NCBI GenBank assembly: GCA_947624925.1
Contig: CANQMG010000076.1
Coordinates: forward strand, 1 to 5,550
Source of the DNA: an uncultured Clostridia bacterium
Lineage (GTDB): Bacteria > Bacillota > Clostridia > TANB77 > CAG-508
Direction of reading: 5' to 3'
Length of the DNA: 5,550 bases
The notes beneath the pieces were generated by a model, which did not search any database, was not told the origin of the DNA, and saw only the letters and a list, made by a program, of their open reading frames with translations. Position numbers and translations under genes: made by a program. This document shows positions 1-4,924 of the stretch, in pieces; the stretch's first letter is position 1; every line of letters starts with the position of its first letter.

Positions 1-713
1 ACAGATGAAGGAAAAGAACTTCTAGAAATATCAATACCATCAACATATAATGGAAAACCAGTAACTAGTATAGGAGAAATTGCATTTAGTGCTGACCTAT
101 ATACACGGAGAAAGAAAATCTTCTTTTACAGAGGTAACTATTCCAGATAGCGTAGAAAGCATTGGTTGGGGTGCGTTTGCAGGTTGCCAAATAGCGGAAA
201 TTACTATTCCAGATAGCGTAGAAAGTATTGGTATGGGTGCATTTGCTGGTTGCCCAATAACGAAAGTTACTATTCCAAGTAGTGTAAAAAAAGTTGGAGG
301 TTGTGATTTTCAACGGTTGCGAATTATTAGAAAGCGTTACAATAAATTGTGAAATCATCGCAAATCAAATGTTTGACGGTTGCTCAAATTTAACAGAATT
401 AAATTTGTCTCAAAATGTAACAAGAATAGGAGATAGTGCGTTTAGAGATTGTTCAAGCTTAACAGAAATAAATTTGCCAGAAGATATAACATATATAGGA
501 AATAATGCGTTTGACAATTGTTCGAGCTTAAAAGAAATACGTTTACCCCAAACTATAACATACGTAGGAGGTAGTGCTTTTTCACGTTGCGACAAAATAA
601 CGATTTATGTAGATAAGACTCAAGAGGAAACGTCAAGCTGGGACACATATTGGTATGGAAGCCAAAATGTTGTTTATAAAAAAGATGAGGAAATAAATAA
701 TAGTGCTAGCTAA
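1..713 (+). pseudogene. BspA-like leucine-rich-repeat (LRR_5) protein, 3' part, broken by two frameshifts
   Basis: The 5' end lies outside the window. Repeats of the LRR_5/BspA type (IPDSVxxIGxxAFxGC followed by a spacer and another beta strand) are read in frame 1 to about position 93 (GKPVTSIGEIAFSA), in frame 2 from about 119 to 306 (TEVTIPDSVESIG, twice), and in frame 3 from about 311 to the TAA at 711-713 (NGCELLESVTI onward, then three more repeats). Frame 1 hits TAG at 148-150 and frame 2 hits TGA at 350-352. The protein therefore cannot be made as one chain without two shifts, each equivalent to one extra base. The tail (KITIYVDKTQEE, then SSWDTYWYGSQNVVYK) resembles the usual end of this family. 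Intact relatives are generally secreted or surface-attached and implicated in adhesion; no signal peptide or anchor is visible here. GC is higher than in its neighbours: 26 of 60 bases at 121-180 against 13 of 60 at 2101-2160. Assembly or read errors could produce the same picture. Confidence 0.8.
137..298 (+). repeat. Tandem 66-bp LRR-coding repeats
   Basis: The octamer ACTATTCC begins at 137, 203 and 269, exactly 66 bp (22 codons) apart. The first two units share a run beginning with that octamer and continuing through AGATAGCGTAGAAAG, and each encodes TIPDSVESIG. The third unit is diverged and encodes TIPSSVKKVG. Each unit is one LRR_5 repeat. The near-identity of the first two suggests recent duplication or gene conversion within the array. 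Confidence 0.8.
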
Positions 714-771
714 TTAATTTAAAATTAATTCATAGCCCAATAATTATAAACAAAACTAAAATTTTATATAA

Positions 772-805
772 AATAGGCATATACAATTTATATGCTTATT
801 TTTTT
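772..805 (+). terminator. Intrinsic terminator after the LRR gene
   Basis: A 12-bp stem pairs 772-783 (AATAGGCATATA) with 789-800 (TATATGCTTATT). It has one G-U wobble and a 5-nt loop (CAATT), and the T run continues to 805. It lies 59 bp after the LRR stop codon in the right orientation, and separates that gene from the toxin-antitoxin promoter. Confidence 0.8.
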
Positions 806-813
806 GTTCATAG

Positions 814-835
814 AATATTACAATTTTGTAATATT
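814..835. repeat. Perfect 10-bp AT-rich dyad of unknown role
   Basis: AATATTACAA at 814-823 is the exact reverse complement of TTGTAATATT at 826-835, with two bases between. As RNA it would fold with a slightly larger loop. Only a short T stretch follows, so it is a poor terminator. It sits 34 bp upstream of the toxin-antitoxin -35 box and could be a second terminator hairpin or a protein-binding site. I cannot match it to a named operator. Confidence 0.35.
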
Positions 836-869
836 TTATGAAATTCTCCTAATAATTTTATAATACATA

Positions 870-898
870 TTGACAAAAAATGGAAACTTAAATATAAT
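870..898 (+). promoter_or_regulatory. Consensus sigma-A promoter of the toxin-antitoxin operon
   Basis: TTGACA at 870-875 and TATAAT at 893-898 are both perfect hexamers separated by exactly 17 bp. The predicted transcription start is near 904-906, about 45 nt before the antitoxin ATG. No other promoter in the window matches the consensus this well. Confidence 0.85.
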
Positions 899-899
899 T

Positions 900-919
900 A
901 TTTAATAAAGGTATTAAAT
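900..919. promoter_or_regulatory. Dyad at the transcription start, candidate autoregulatory operator
   Basis: ATTTAATA (900-907) and TATTAAAT (912-919) are perfect inverted arms around AAGG. The dyad begins one base after the -10 box and covers the expected start site. A bound antitoxin or toxin-antitoxin complex would block RNA polymerase there, the usual arrangement for type II modules. Binding itself is inference. A 19-bp inverted copy occurs at 1433-1451. Confidence 0.55.
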
Positions 920-949
920 GAATATAATAATATAAGGAGTGATGAGAAT

Positions 950-1147
950 ATGCAAAAATTAGAATTATTAAATAAATTAAAAAAATTTAGTACAGAAGAA
1001 CTTAAAGATATTGCCAATAATCCAAATGCAAGCTACGAGGAAATAATAGTTGCATCAATGATTGTAACAGATAGAGAATATAAGGATGGAAACTATTATA
1101 CTATGGAGGAAGTATTTGGAAAAGAGATATCAAATACAGCTATCTAA
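950..1147 (+). CDS. Putative type II antitoxin (65 aa)
   Basis: This small acidic-to-neutral protein is encoded directly upstream of, and overlapping, a RelE/ParE-family toxin, so an antitoxin role is inferred mainly from position. The N-terminal part (residues 1-40) looks helical, with LNKLKKFSTEELKDIANNP and then SYEEIIVASMIV. The C-terminal part (about 45-60, DGNYYTMEEVFGKEI) resembles the toxin-binding tails of short RelB/Phd-like antitoxins. I do not recognise a clear DNA-binding fold. The ATG start is preceded by AAGGAG at 934-939, a slightly long 10-nt spacing. The gene follows the consensus promoter and start-site dyad, which fits autorepression. Its 3' end carries the ribosome-binding site and start codon of the toxin gene, so translation of the two is probably coupled. 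The family assignment is uncertain. Confidence 0.7.
   Translation: MQKLELLNKLKKFSTEELKDIANNPNASYEEIIVASMIVTDREYKDGNYYTMEEVFGKEISNTAI
1105..1118 (+). promoter_or_regulatory. Ribosome-binding site and TTG start of the toxin gene
   Basis: GGAGG at 1105-1109 lies six bases before TTG at 1116-1118. This sets the toxin start at 1116. The in-frame ATG at 1086 has no comparable purine box and would add ten residues (METIILWRKY) that the family does not have. The site lies inside the antitoxin coding sequence. Confidence 0.7.
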
Positions 1148-1424
1148 TTATGCTAAAGAAGATATAAATTGTATATATAATTATATTAAACAAGATTCTA
1201 TATATTATGCTATAAAAACAAAAAATGAAATAAAAAATAGAATTTTAGAATTAATGTATATGCCATATTTAGGAAAGAGATTAGAGTCTTTTGATATCTT
1301 ACAGTTTAGAGAATTAATTTATAAATCATATAGAATAATATATAGTGTTAATTTAAACAAGGTTTATATTCGTAGAATTTTGCATTCTGCAAGATTTTTA
1401 TCCCTAAATTTAATAAAAAATTAA
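1116..1424 (+). CDS. RelE/ParE-family toxin (102 aa)
   Basis: This is the putative toxin of a type II toxin-antitoxin pair. Members of the superfamily either cleave mRNA at the ribosome (RelE) or inhibit DNA gyrase (ParE), and the sequence alone does not decide which. From the TTG start the protein begins MEKRYQIQLSNYAKEDI, the usual first beta strand and helix. It has a long charged helix at about 15-48, the characteristic MPYLGKRL turn at 48-55, then the paired strands FRELIYKSYRIIYSV (64-78) and KVYIRRILHSARFL (82-95). The HSAR ending of the last strand is more like ParE than classical RelE. Length is normal for the family, and no frameshift or missing segment is seen. It overlaps the antitoxin gene by 32 nt in another frame, implying translational coupling. 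No strong terminator follows; a 19-bp inverted copy of the operon's start-site dyad begins nine bases after the stop. Confidence 0.85.
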   Translation: MEKRYQIQLSNYAKEDINCIYNYIKQDSIYYAIKTKNEIKNRILELMYMPYLGKRLESFDILQFRELIYKSYRIIYSVNLNKVYIRRILHSARFLSLNLIKN

Positions 1425-1432
1425 ATTGTATT

Positions 1433-1451
1433 ATTTAATACCTTTATTAAA
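1433..1451 (-). repeat. 19-bp inverted copy of the toxin-antitoxin start-site dyad
   Basis: ATTTAATACCTTTATTAAA at 1433-1451 is the exact reverse complement of 901-919. It is itself an imperfect dyad (ATTTAATA, CCTT, TATTAAAA; 7 of 8 arm positions pair). It lies between the toxin stop and ldh, 66 bp before the ldh ATG, so it could be a second operator, a boundary of the module, or a pairing partner for the operon's 5' end in RNA. Confidence 0.75.
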
Positions 1452-1468
1452 ATTAAAACAAGTATTAT

Positions 1469-1500
1469 TATAATTAAATGTGGAAAAATGTTATTATAAT
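1469..1500 (+). promoter_or_regulatory. Two possible -10 elements upstream of ldh
   Basis: TATAAT occurs at 1469-1474 and again at 1495-1500, each inside a similar context (TTATTATAAT). Neither has a good -35 hexamer at the proper distance. The position 17 bp upstream of the first falls at 1446-1451 (ATTAAA), inside the 19-bp repeat. An ldh promoter is expected here, but which box is used cannot be decided. Confidence 0.35.
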
Positions 1501-1517
1501 CTAATAGGGGGTTTTTT

Positions 1518-2477
1518 ATGATAGAAAAAAGAAAAGTGGTTTTAGTAGGAACTGGATTTGTAGGAATGAGTATGGCTTATTCAATTGTAAATCAAGGTAT
1601 TGGAGTAAATGAATTAGTATTAATAGATGTTTTGAAAGATAAAGCAATAGGAGAGGCAATGGATTTATCAGATGGACTTCCTTGTTCTCCTAGTCATATG
1701 ACAATAAAAGCTGGCGAATATTCAGAATGTGAAGATGCAGATATTGTTGTAATTACAGCAGGATTAAATCAAAAACCAGGGCAATCAAGATTAGAGCTTT
1801 CACAGCAAAATGCTAAAATAATGAAAGATATTACAAATCAAGTTGTAGAAAGCGGATTTAAAGGAATATTTTTAGTTGCGTCAAATCCTGTAGATATTAT
1901 GACAAAAGTTGTACAAGAAGTATCAAAATTTCCAACAAATAAAGTAATTGGATCTGGAACAGCTTTAGATACTTCAAGACTTAGATTTCAAATTGGAAAA
2001 TATTTAAATGTATCTAGTAAGAATATACACGCTTATGTAATGGGAGAACATGGAGATTCATCTTTTGTACCATGGGAGCATGCATATGTTGGATGTAAAA
2101 GAATGATAGATATTATGAAAGATTCTGGAAGAAATTTTTCAGATTTAGATAAAATATATGTAGAGGTAAGAGATTCTGCATATGAAATTATAGATAGAAA
2201 AAAAGCTACTTATTATGGTATAGGTTTAGGGTTAGCAAGAATAGTTAAAAATATTCTAAATGATACAAATGAAATATTAACCGTATCGGCTTATTTAAAT
2301 GGAGAATATGGACATAAAGATATTTATATAGGTATGCCAGCAATAATAAATAGTAATGGTGCACGAGAATTATTAAAACTAGATTTATCTTTAGAAAATC
2401 AAAAAAAATTAGATGAAAGTTGTAATATATTATCAGATTATATGAATAAAATAAGAGAGGAAATAGGCAAATTATAG
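1518..2477 (+). CDS. ldh: L-lactate dehydrogenase (NAD-dependent, FBP-type), 319 aa
   Basis: It reduces pyruvate to L-lactate with NADH in the cytoplasm, regenerating NAD+ during fermentation. The Rossmann half starts with GTGFVG (residues 11-16), and the NAD-ribose aspartate is D37. The substrate loop reads NQKPGQSRLEL (84-94): Q85 is the lactate-type specificity residue (malate dehydrogenases have Arg) and R91 is the catalytic loop arginine. Further along are N123, D151 and R154 (DTSR) and the catalytic H178 in GEHGD, then T231 in the substrate pocket. R156 and H171 match the two residues that bind fructose-1,6-bisphosphate in bacillary LDHs, so allosteric activation is likely. Length is normal. 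The ATG follows AGGGGG (1506-1511) at six bases. The gene is probably transcribed alone: a separate promoter appears to serve rimP downstream, and no clear terminator closes the toxin-antitoxin operon upstream. Confidence 0.96.
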   Translation: MIEKRKVVLVGTGFVGMSMAYSIVNQGIGVNELVLIDVLKDKAIGEAMDLSDGLPCSPSHMTIKAGEYSECEDADIVVITAGLNQKPGQSRLELSQQNAKIMKDITNQVVESGFKGIFLVASNPVDIMTKVVQEVSKFPTNKVIGSGTALDTSRLRFQIGKYLNVSSKNIHAYVMGEHGDSSFVPWEHAYVGCKRMIDIMKDSGRNFSDLDKIYVEVRDSAYEIIDRKKATYYGIGLGLARIVKNILNDTNEILTVSAYLNGEYGHKDIYIGMPAIINSNGARELLKLDLSLENQKKLDESCNILSDYMNKIREEIGKL

Positions 2478-2503
2478 AAATTATATAAATTTGATTAAAA
2501 CTA

Positions 2504-2532
2504 TTGATTTTATTGAATAAATGTTGTAAAAT
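2504..2532 (+). promoter_or_regulatory. Candidate promoter of the rimP-infB operon
   Basis: TTGATT at 2504-2509 (4 of 6 to consensus) and TAAAAT at 2527-2532 (5 of 6) are separated by 17 bp. Transcription would begin near 2539, giving a leader of about 68 nt that includes the hairpin at 2559-2583. AT-rich sequence produces chance matches, so confidence is moderate. Confidence 0.5.
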
Positions 2533-2558
2533 AATTCCATAGCAAAGTTTAAAATCAG

Positions 2559-2583
2559 AAGAGTGGGAACAAATCCCACTCTT
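2559..2583 (+). promoter_or_regulatory. 10-bp leader hairpin upstream of rimP
   Basis: AAGAGTGGGA (2559-2568) pairs perfectly with TCCCACTCTT (2574-2583) around the loop ACAAA. It is the most GC-rich short structure in this intergenic region. Only three T residues follow before AATAAA, so as a terminator for ldh it would be weak. It ends 11 bases before the rimP ribosome-binding site. From memory, GAGTGGG-type hairpins precede rimP in other Clostridia, so a conserved leader element (attenuation, processing or mRNA stability) is plausible. The function is inference. Confidence 0.6.
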
Positions 2584-2594
2584 TAATAAATGTT

Positions 2595-2609
2595 AGGAGG
2601 TATGGTTTG
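2595..2609 (+). promoter_or_regulatory. Ribosome-binding site fixing the TTG start of rimP
   Basis: AGGAGG at 2595-2600 is followed six bases later by TTG at 2607. The nearby ATG at 2602 is only one base from the box and opens a different frame that stops after 13 codons, so TTG is the start. Confidence 0.8.
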
Positions 2610-3065
2610 GCAAATATTGAAAGTAAAGTTGAACAACTATTAGAGAAGCCTATAAATGAATTAGGATATAGTCTTTATGATGTTGAGTATGTAAAAGAAG
2701 GTAAGGATTATTATCTTCGTATATTCATAGATAAAGAGTCTGGAATTGATTTAAATGATTGTGAAAAGGTAAATAATGAAATTACAGATTTATTAGATGA
2801 GGCAGATTATATAAAAGATAGCTATTTTTTAGAAGTATCTTCTCCAGGGGTAGAGAGAATTTTAAGAAAAGATAAGCATTTACAGGAAAATATTGGAACA
2901 AAGGTTAAAGTGAATTTATTTAAGCCAATTGATAATATAGGAAAAACTGTAATAGGAATTTTAGAAAGTTATAATGAACAAAATATTATTTTAAATTGTA
3001 ATGAAAATAGAGTAGAAATACAAAGGGAAAATATTTCACAAATTAAAACAGTATATGAGTGGTGA
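2607..3065 (+). CDS. rimP: Ribosome maturation factor RimP (152 aa)
   Basis: It assists late assembly of the 30S ribosomal subunit in the cytoplasm. The N-terminal alpha/beta domain (about 1-85) opens with a helix (SKVEQLLEKPINELGYSLYD) and contains the family segments DYYLRIFIDKESGIDLNDCE (34-53) and FLEVSSPGVERIL (74-86), which are diagnostic. The C-terminal SH3-like barrel (about 88-152) includes GTKVKVNLF and TVIGILESY and ends on a strand at ISQIKTVYEW. Length is typical. It is the first gene of the rimP-nusA-rnpM-ylxQ-infB operon, the standard Firmicutes order, linking ribosome assembly with transcription and initiation factors. A leader hairpin precedes it, and an unusually long gap of 142 bp separates it from nusA. 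Confidence 0.95.
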   Translation: MANIESKVEQLLEKPINELGYSLYDVEYVKEGKDYYLRIFIDKESGIDLNDCEKVNNEITDLLDEADYIKDSYFLEVSSPGVERILRKDKHLQENIGTKVKVNLFKPIDNIGKTVIGILESYNEQNIILNCNENRVEIQRENISQIKTVYEW

Positions 3066-3066
3066 A

Positions 3067-3094
3067 TTAGAAGTTAGATATTAGATGTTAGAAA
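3067..3094 (+). repeat. Four tandem 7-bp repeats (TTAGANN)
   Basis: TTAGAAG, TTAGATA, TTAGATG and TTAGAAA follow one another without gaps, starting one base after the rimP stop codon. The pentamer TTAGA is invariant and the last two positions vary. The 7-bp period is not a multiple of three and lies outside any gene. It may be a minisatellite or a set of binding sites. Confidence 0.7.
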
Positions 3095-3122
3095 TATTAA
3101 TTAATGTAATAAAAAAATAAAG

Positions 3123-3187
3123 AAGTAAATTTCTACTATTAATTAAAATTGAATAATAAATAGTGAAAAATATAAATTACTTTTTAA
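3123..3187 (+). promoter_or_regulatory. Possible weak hairpin in the rimP-nusA spacer
   Basis: AAGTAAATTT (3123-3132) can pair with AAATTACTT (3174-3182) with one bulged base. Inside it ACTATT (3135-3140) pairs with AATAGT (3159-3164). A T stretch runs at 3181-3185, and the nusA ribosome-binding site (AAGGAGG, 3192-3198) follows. The shape resembles an attenuator, but the pairs are nearly all A-T and could be chance. No convincing promoter was found in this spacer. Confidence 0.25.
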
Positions 3188-3207
3188 TTTGAAGGAGGTA
3201 TAACAAA

Positions 3208-4308
3208 ATGAAAGCAATAGATAATAAAGAATTAATAATTGCTTTAGATGAACTAGAAAAAGAGAAAGGAATAAAAAAATCATATTTAATAGAGTCTATT
3301 GAAACAGCATTAATTACAGCATATAAAAGAAACTATGATTCAATGGATAATGTTAAGGTATTAATGGATAATGAAACAGGTGAAGCACATCTTTATTCAG
3401 TTAAAGAAGTTGTAGAAGTTGTTGAAAATCCAAATCTACAAATTAGCCTTGAAGATGCAAAGAATATAAGTAAAAAATTAGAAATTGGTGATAGTGTAGA
3501 TATAGAACTTGCACCTAAAAATTTTGGTAGAATAGCAGCTCAAACTGCAAAACAAGTTATTATACAAAAATTAAGAGAAGCCGAAAGAGATATACTATAT
3601 ACAGAATTTAATGATAGAAAAGGTGAAATTGTATCTGGTATTATACAAAAGGCAGATGGTGGAGTTGTTGTTTTAGACTTAGGTAAATTGGAAGGTATTA
3701 TGCCACCAAAGGAACAAATCCCTACTGAAAGTTATAAAGTAAATGGAAAAGTTAGAGGATATGTTTTAGATGTTACAAGAGGTACAAAGGGAAATCCTCA
3801 AGTAATAGTATCTAGAACAGCTAGTGATTTTGTAAGAAAATTATTTGAATTTGAAATTCCAGAGATTTATGAAGGACTTATTGAAGTTAAAAGCGTTTCA
3901 AGAGATCCAGGAAGTAGATGTAAAGTAGCAGTATATTCTACAAATCCAGATATTGATCCTGTTGGTTCTTGTGTTGGTCAAAAGGGAGTTAGAATTCAGA
4001 ATATAATAAATGAATTAAATGGTGAAAAAATTGATGTAATAGAGTGGAACGAAGATCCTGCTATATTTATATCTGCAGCACTTTTACCTGCTAAAGTAAT
4101 GGCTGTAGATGTAAAACAAGATGAAAAATTTGCACAAGTTATAGTTCCAGATGATCAATTGTCACTTGCAATAGGAAAATCTGGACAAAATGCAAGGCTT
4201 GCAGCAAAACTAACAAATTGGAAAATAGATATAAAATCTGAAAGCCAGTTTAGACAAATGCTTTCAGAAATGCAAAATAAAACAGAAAATGATGTAGATG
4301 TGGAATAA
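3208..4308 (+). CDS. nusA: Transcription termination/antitermination factor NusA (366 aa)
   Basis: It binds RNA polymerase and nascent RNA, controlling pausing, intrinsic termination and antitermination. The N-terminal RNAP-binding domain spans about 1-125 (LIIALDELEKEKGI, then LIESIETALITAYKRNY). The S1 domain lies at about 137-203 (GEIVSGIIQKADGGVVVLDL). It continues with the conserved SRDPGSRCKVAV (231-242). KH1 carries the GQKG loop at 257-260, followed by RIQNIINELNGEKIDVIEW, and KH2 carries GKSG at 323-326 in LSLAIGKSGQNARLAAKL. There are no C-terminal acidic repeats beyond KH2, only a short charged tail, as usual in Firmicutes. The ATG follows AAGGAGG (3192-3198) at nine bases. The 42 bp before rnpM contain no terminator. 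Confidence 0.97.
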   Translation: MKAIDNKELIIALDELEKEKGIKKSYLIESIETALITAYKRNYDSMDNVKVLMDNETGEAHLYSVKEVVEVVENPNLQISLEDAKNISKKLEIGDSVDIELAPKNFGRIAAQTAKQVIIQKLREAERDILYTEFNDRKGEIVSGIIQKADGGVVVLDLGKLEGIMPPKEQIPTESYKVNGKVRGYVLDVTRGTKGNPQVIVSRTASDFVRKLFEFEIPEIYEGLIEVKSVSRDPGSRCKVAVYSTNPDIDPVGSCVGQKGVRIQNIINELNGEKIDVIEWNEDPAIFISAALLPAKVMAVDVKQDEKFAQVIVPDDQLSLAIGKSGQNARLAAKLTNWKIDIKSESQFRQMLSEMQNKTENDVDVE

Positions 4309-4350
4309 ACAGTAATATACAAACTATAATTAAAGGGAGAGTAGATTATT

Positions 4351-4611
4351 TTGAAGAAAATACCACAAAGAACTTGTATGGGTTGTAACCAAAAAAAAGA
4401 TAAAAGAGAGCTTATTCGAATTGTAAAAGATAGTAATCAAAATATAAGTATAGATAAAACTGGAAGGGCAAATGGAAGAGGAGCATATATTTGCAATGAT
4501 ATAAATTGTTTAGAAAAAGTTATAAAAAATAAAAGACTAGAAAGAGCTTTAGAAACAAATATTTCAGATGATATTTATAATGATTTAAGAGGTGTAATAA
4601 GTGGTAAATAA
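4351..4611 (+). CDS. rnpM: YlxR family RNA-binding protein / RNase P modulator RnpM (86 aa)
   Basis: This is a small cytoplasmic RNA-binding protein of the YlxR (DUF448) family. The Bacillus subtilis member has been described as a modulator of RNase P (RnpM), and earlier work treated YlxR as nucleoid-associated. Diagnostic motifs are RTCMGC (7-12), the basic KKDKRELIRIV (15-25) and GRGAYIC (42-48). Cysteines at 9, 12, 48 and 53 form two close pairs. The C-terminal part is basic and helical (LEKVIKNKRLERAL). The start is TTG, preceded by GGGAGA (4335-4340) at a rather long 10-nt spacing; no better in-frame start is seen. The gene lies between nusA and ylxQ, the normal place for the family, and overlaps ylxQ by 11 nt. 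Confidence 0.92.
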   Translation: MKKIPQRTCMGCNQKKDKRELIRIVKDSNQNISIDKTGRANGRGAYICNDINCLEKVIKNKRLERALETNISDDIYNDLRGVISGK

Positions 4612-4924
4612 ACAAAAGGTGTATGGATTATTGGGATTATGTACTAAAGCTGGAAAGATTGCTTTTGGTACAGAAAGTTGTATAGATATTATAAATAGAA
4701 GAAAAGCAAAATTAGTAATACTAGCAGAAGATTCAGCTCAAAGAACTATTGATAGTTTTACTATATTATGCAAAGAAAAAAATATAGAAATGAAAATATT
4801 TGGTAATAAAGAGGATATTAGCAAAGCTATAGGTCAAGTAAATAAAGCTATAATAGCTATTAAAGATAAAAATTTTGCAGATGCAATCTTAAAAATAATA
4901 AATGGGGGTGAAATTATTGGGTAA
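4601..4924 (+). CDS. ylxQ: L7Ae-family RNA-binding protein YlxQ (107 aa)
   Basis: This is a single-domain L7Ae/L30e-type protein. Relatives bind kink-turn RNA and associate with ribosomal or RNase P RNA; the precise job of YlxQ is not settled. Visible family features are LLGLCTKAGKIAFGTE (10-25), AKLVILAEDSAQRT (36-49) and the later GNKEDISKAIG (68-78), where archaeal and bacterial L7Ae proteins have the G-x-x-x-x-L/I-G turn. The start is GTG at 4601, placed six bases after AAGAGGTG (4587-4594), both inside the end of rnpM. Its own 3' end holds the infB ribosome-binding site and start codon. This double overlap suggests translational coupling through rnpM-ylxQ-infB. Confidence 0.92.
   Translation: MVNKQKVYGLLGLCTKAGKIAFGTESCIDIINRRKAKLVILAEDSAQRTIDSFTILCKEKNIEMKIFGNKEDISKAIGQVNKAIIAIKDKNFADAILKIINGGEIIG
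4904..4919 (+). promoter_or_regulatory. Ribosome-binding site and TTG start of infB
   Basis: GGGGGTG at 4904-4910 is six bases upstream of TTG at 4917-4919, both within the last codons of ylxQ. The TTG opens the frame that begins GKIKVYELAKKF, the expected IF-2 N-terminus. Confidence 0.8.

Noticed and set aside
86..358. 90-codon open frame on the - strand
   Set aside because: It is antisense to the LRR repeats and mirrors their periodicity; no ribosome-binding site or protein family is evident.
410..595. 61-codon open frame on the - strand
   Set aside because: It is antisense to the well-supported LRR repeats in frame 3, with repeat-like composition derived from them.
294..713. A separate intact LRR gene starting at TTG 294
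   Set aside because: The frame opens inside a repeat, has no ribosome-binding site, and continues the broken upstream gene.
712..730. AATTAATTT/AAATTAATT palindrome after the LRR stop
   Set aside because: Pure A/T, low complexity; the real terminator is at 772-805.
1086..1115. ATG 1086 as the toxin start
   Set aside because: No ribosome-binding site, and the extra ten residues do not fit the RelE/ParE N-terminus; TTG 1116 has GGAGG at ideal spacing.
1407..1427. AATTTAAT/ATTAAATT hairpin at the toxin stop codon as a terminator
   Set aside because: All A-T pairs, no T tract after it, and easily produced by chance in AT-rich DNA.
901..1451. Insertion sequence or transposon bounded by the 19-bp repeats
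   Set aside because: No transposase and no clear target-site duplication next to the repeats; a non-autonomous cassette remains possible but is not called.
2602..2643. ATG 2602 as the start of rimP
   Set aside because: It is in another frame that stops after 13 codons and is too close to AGGAGG.
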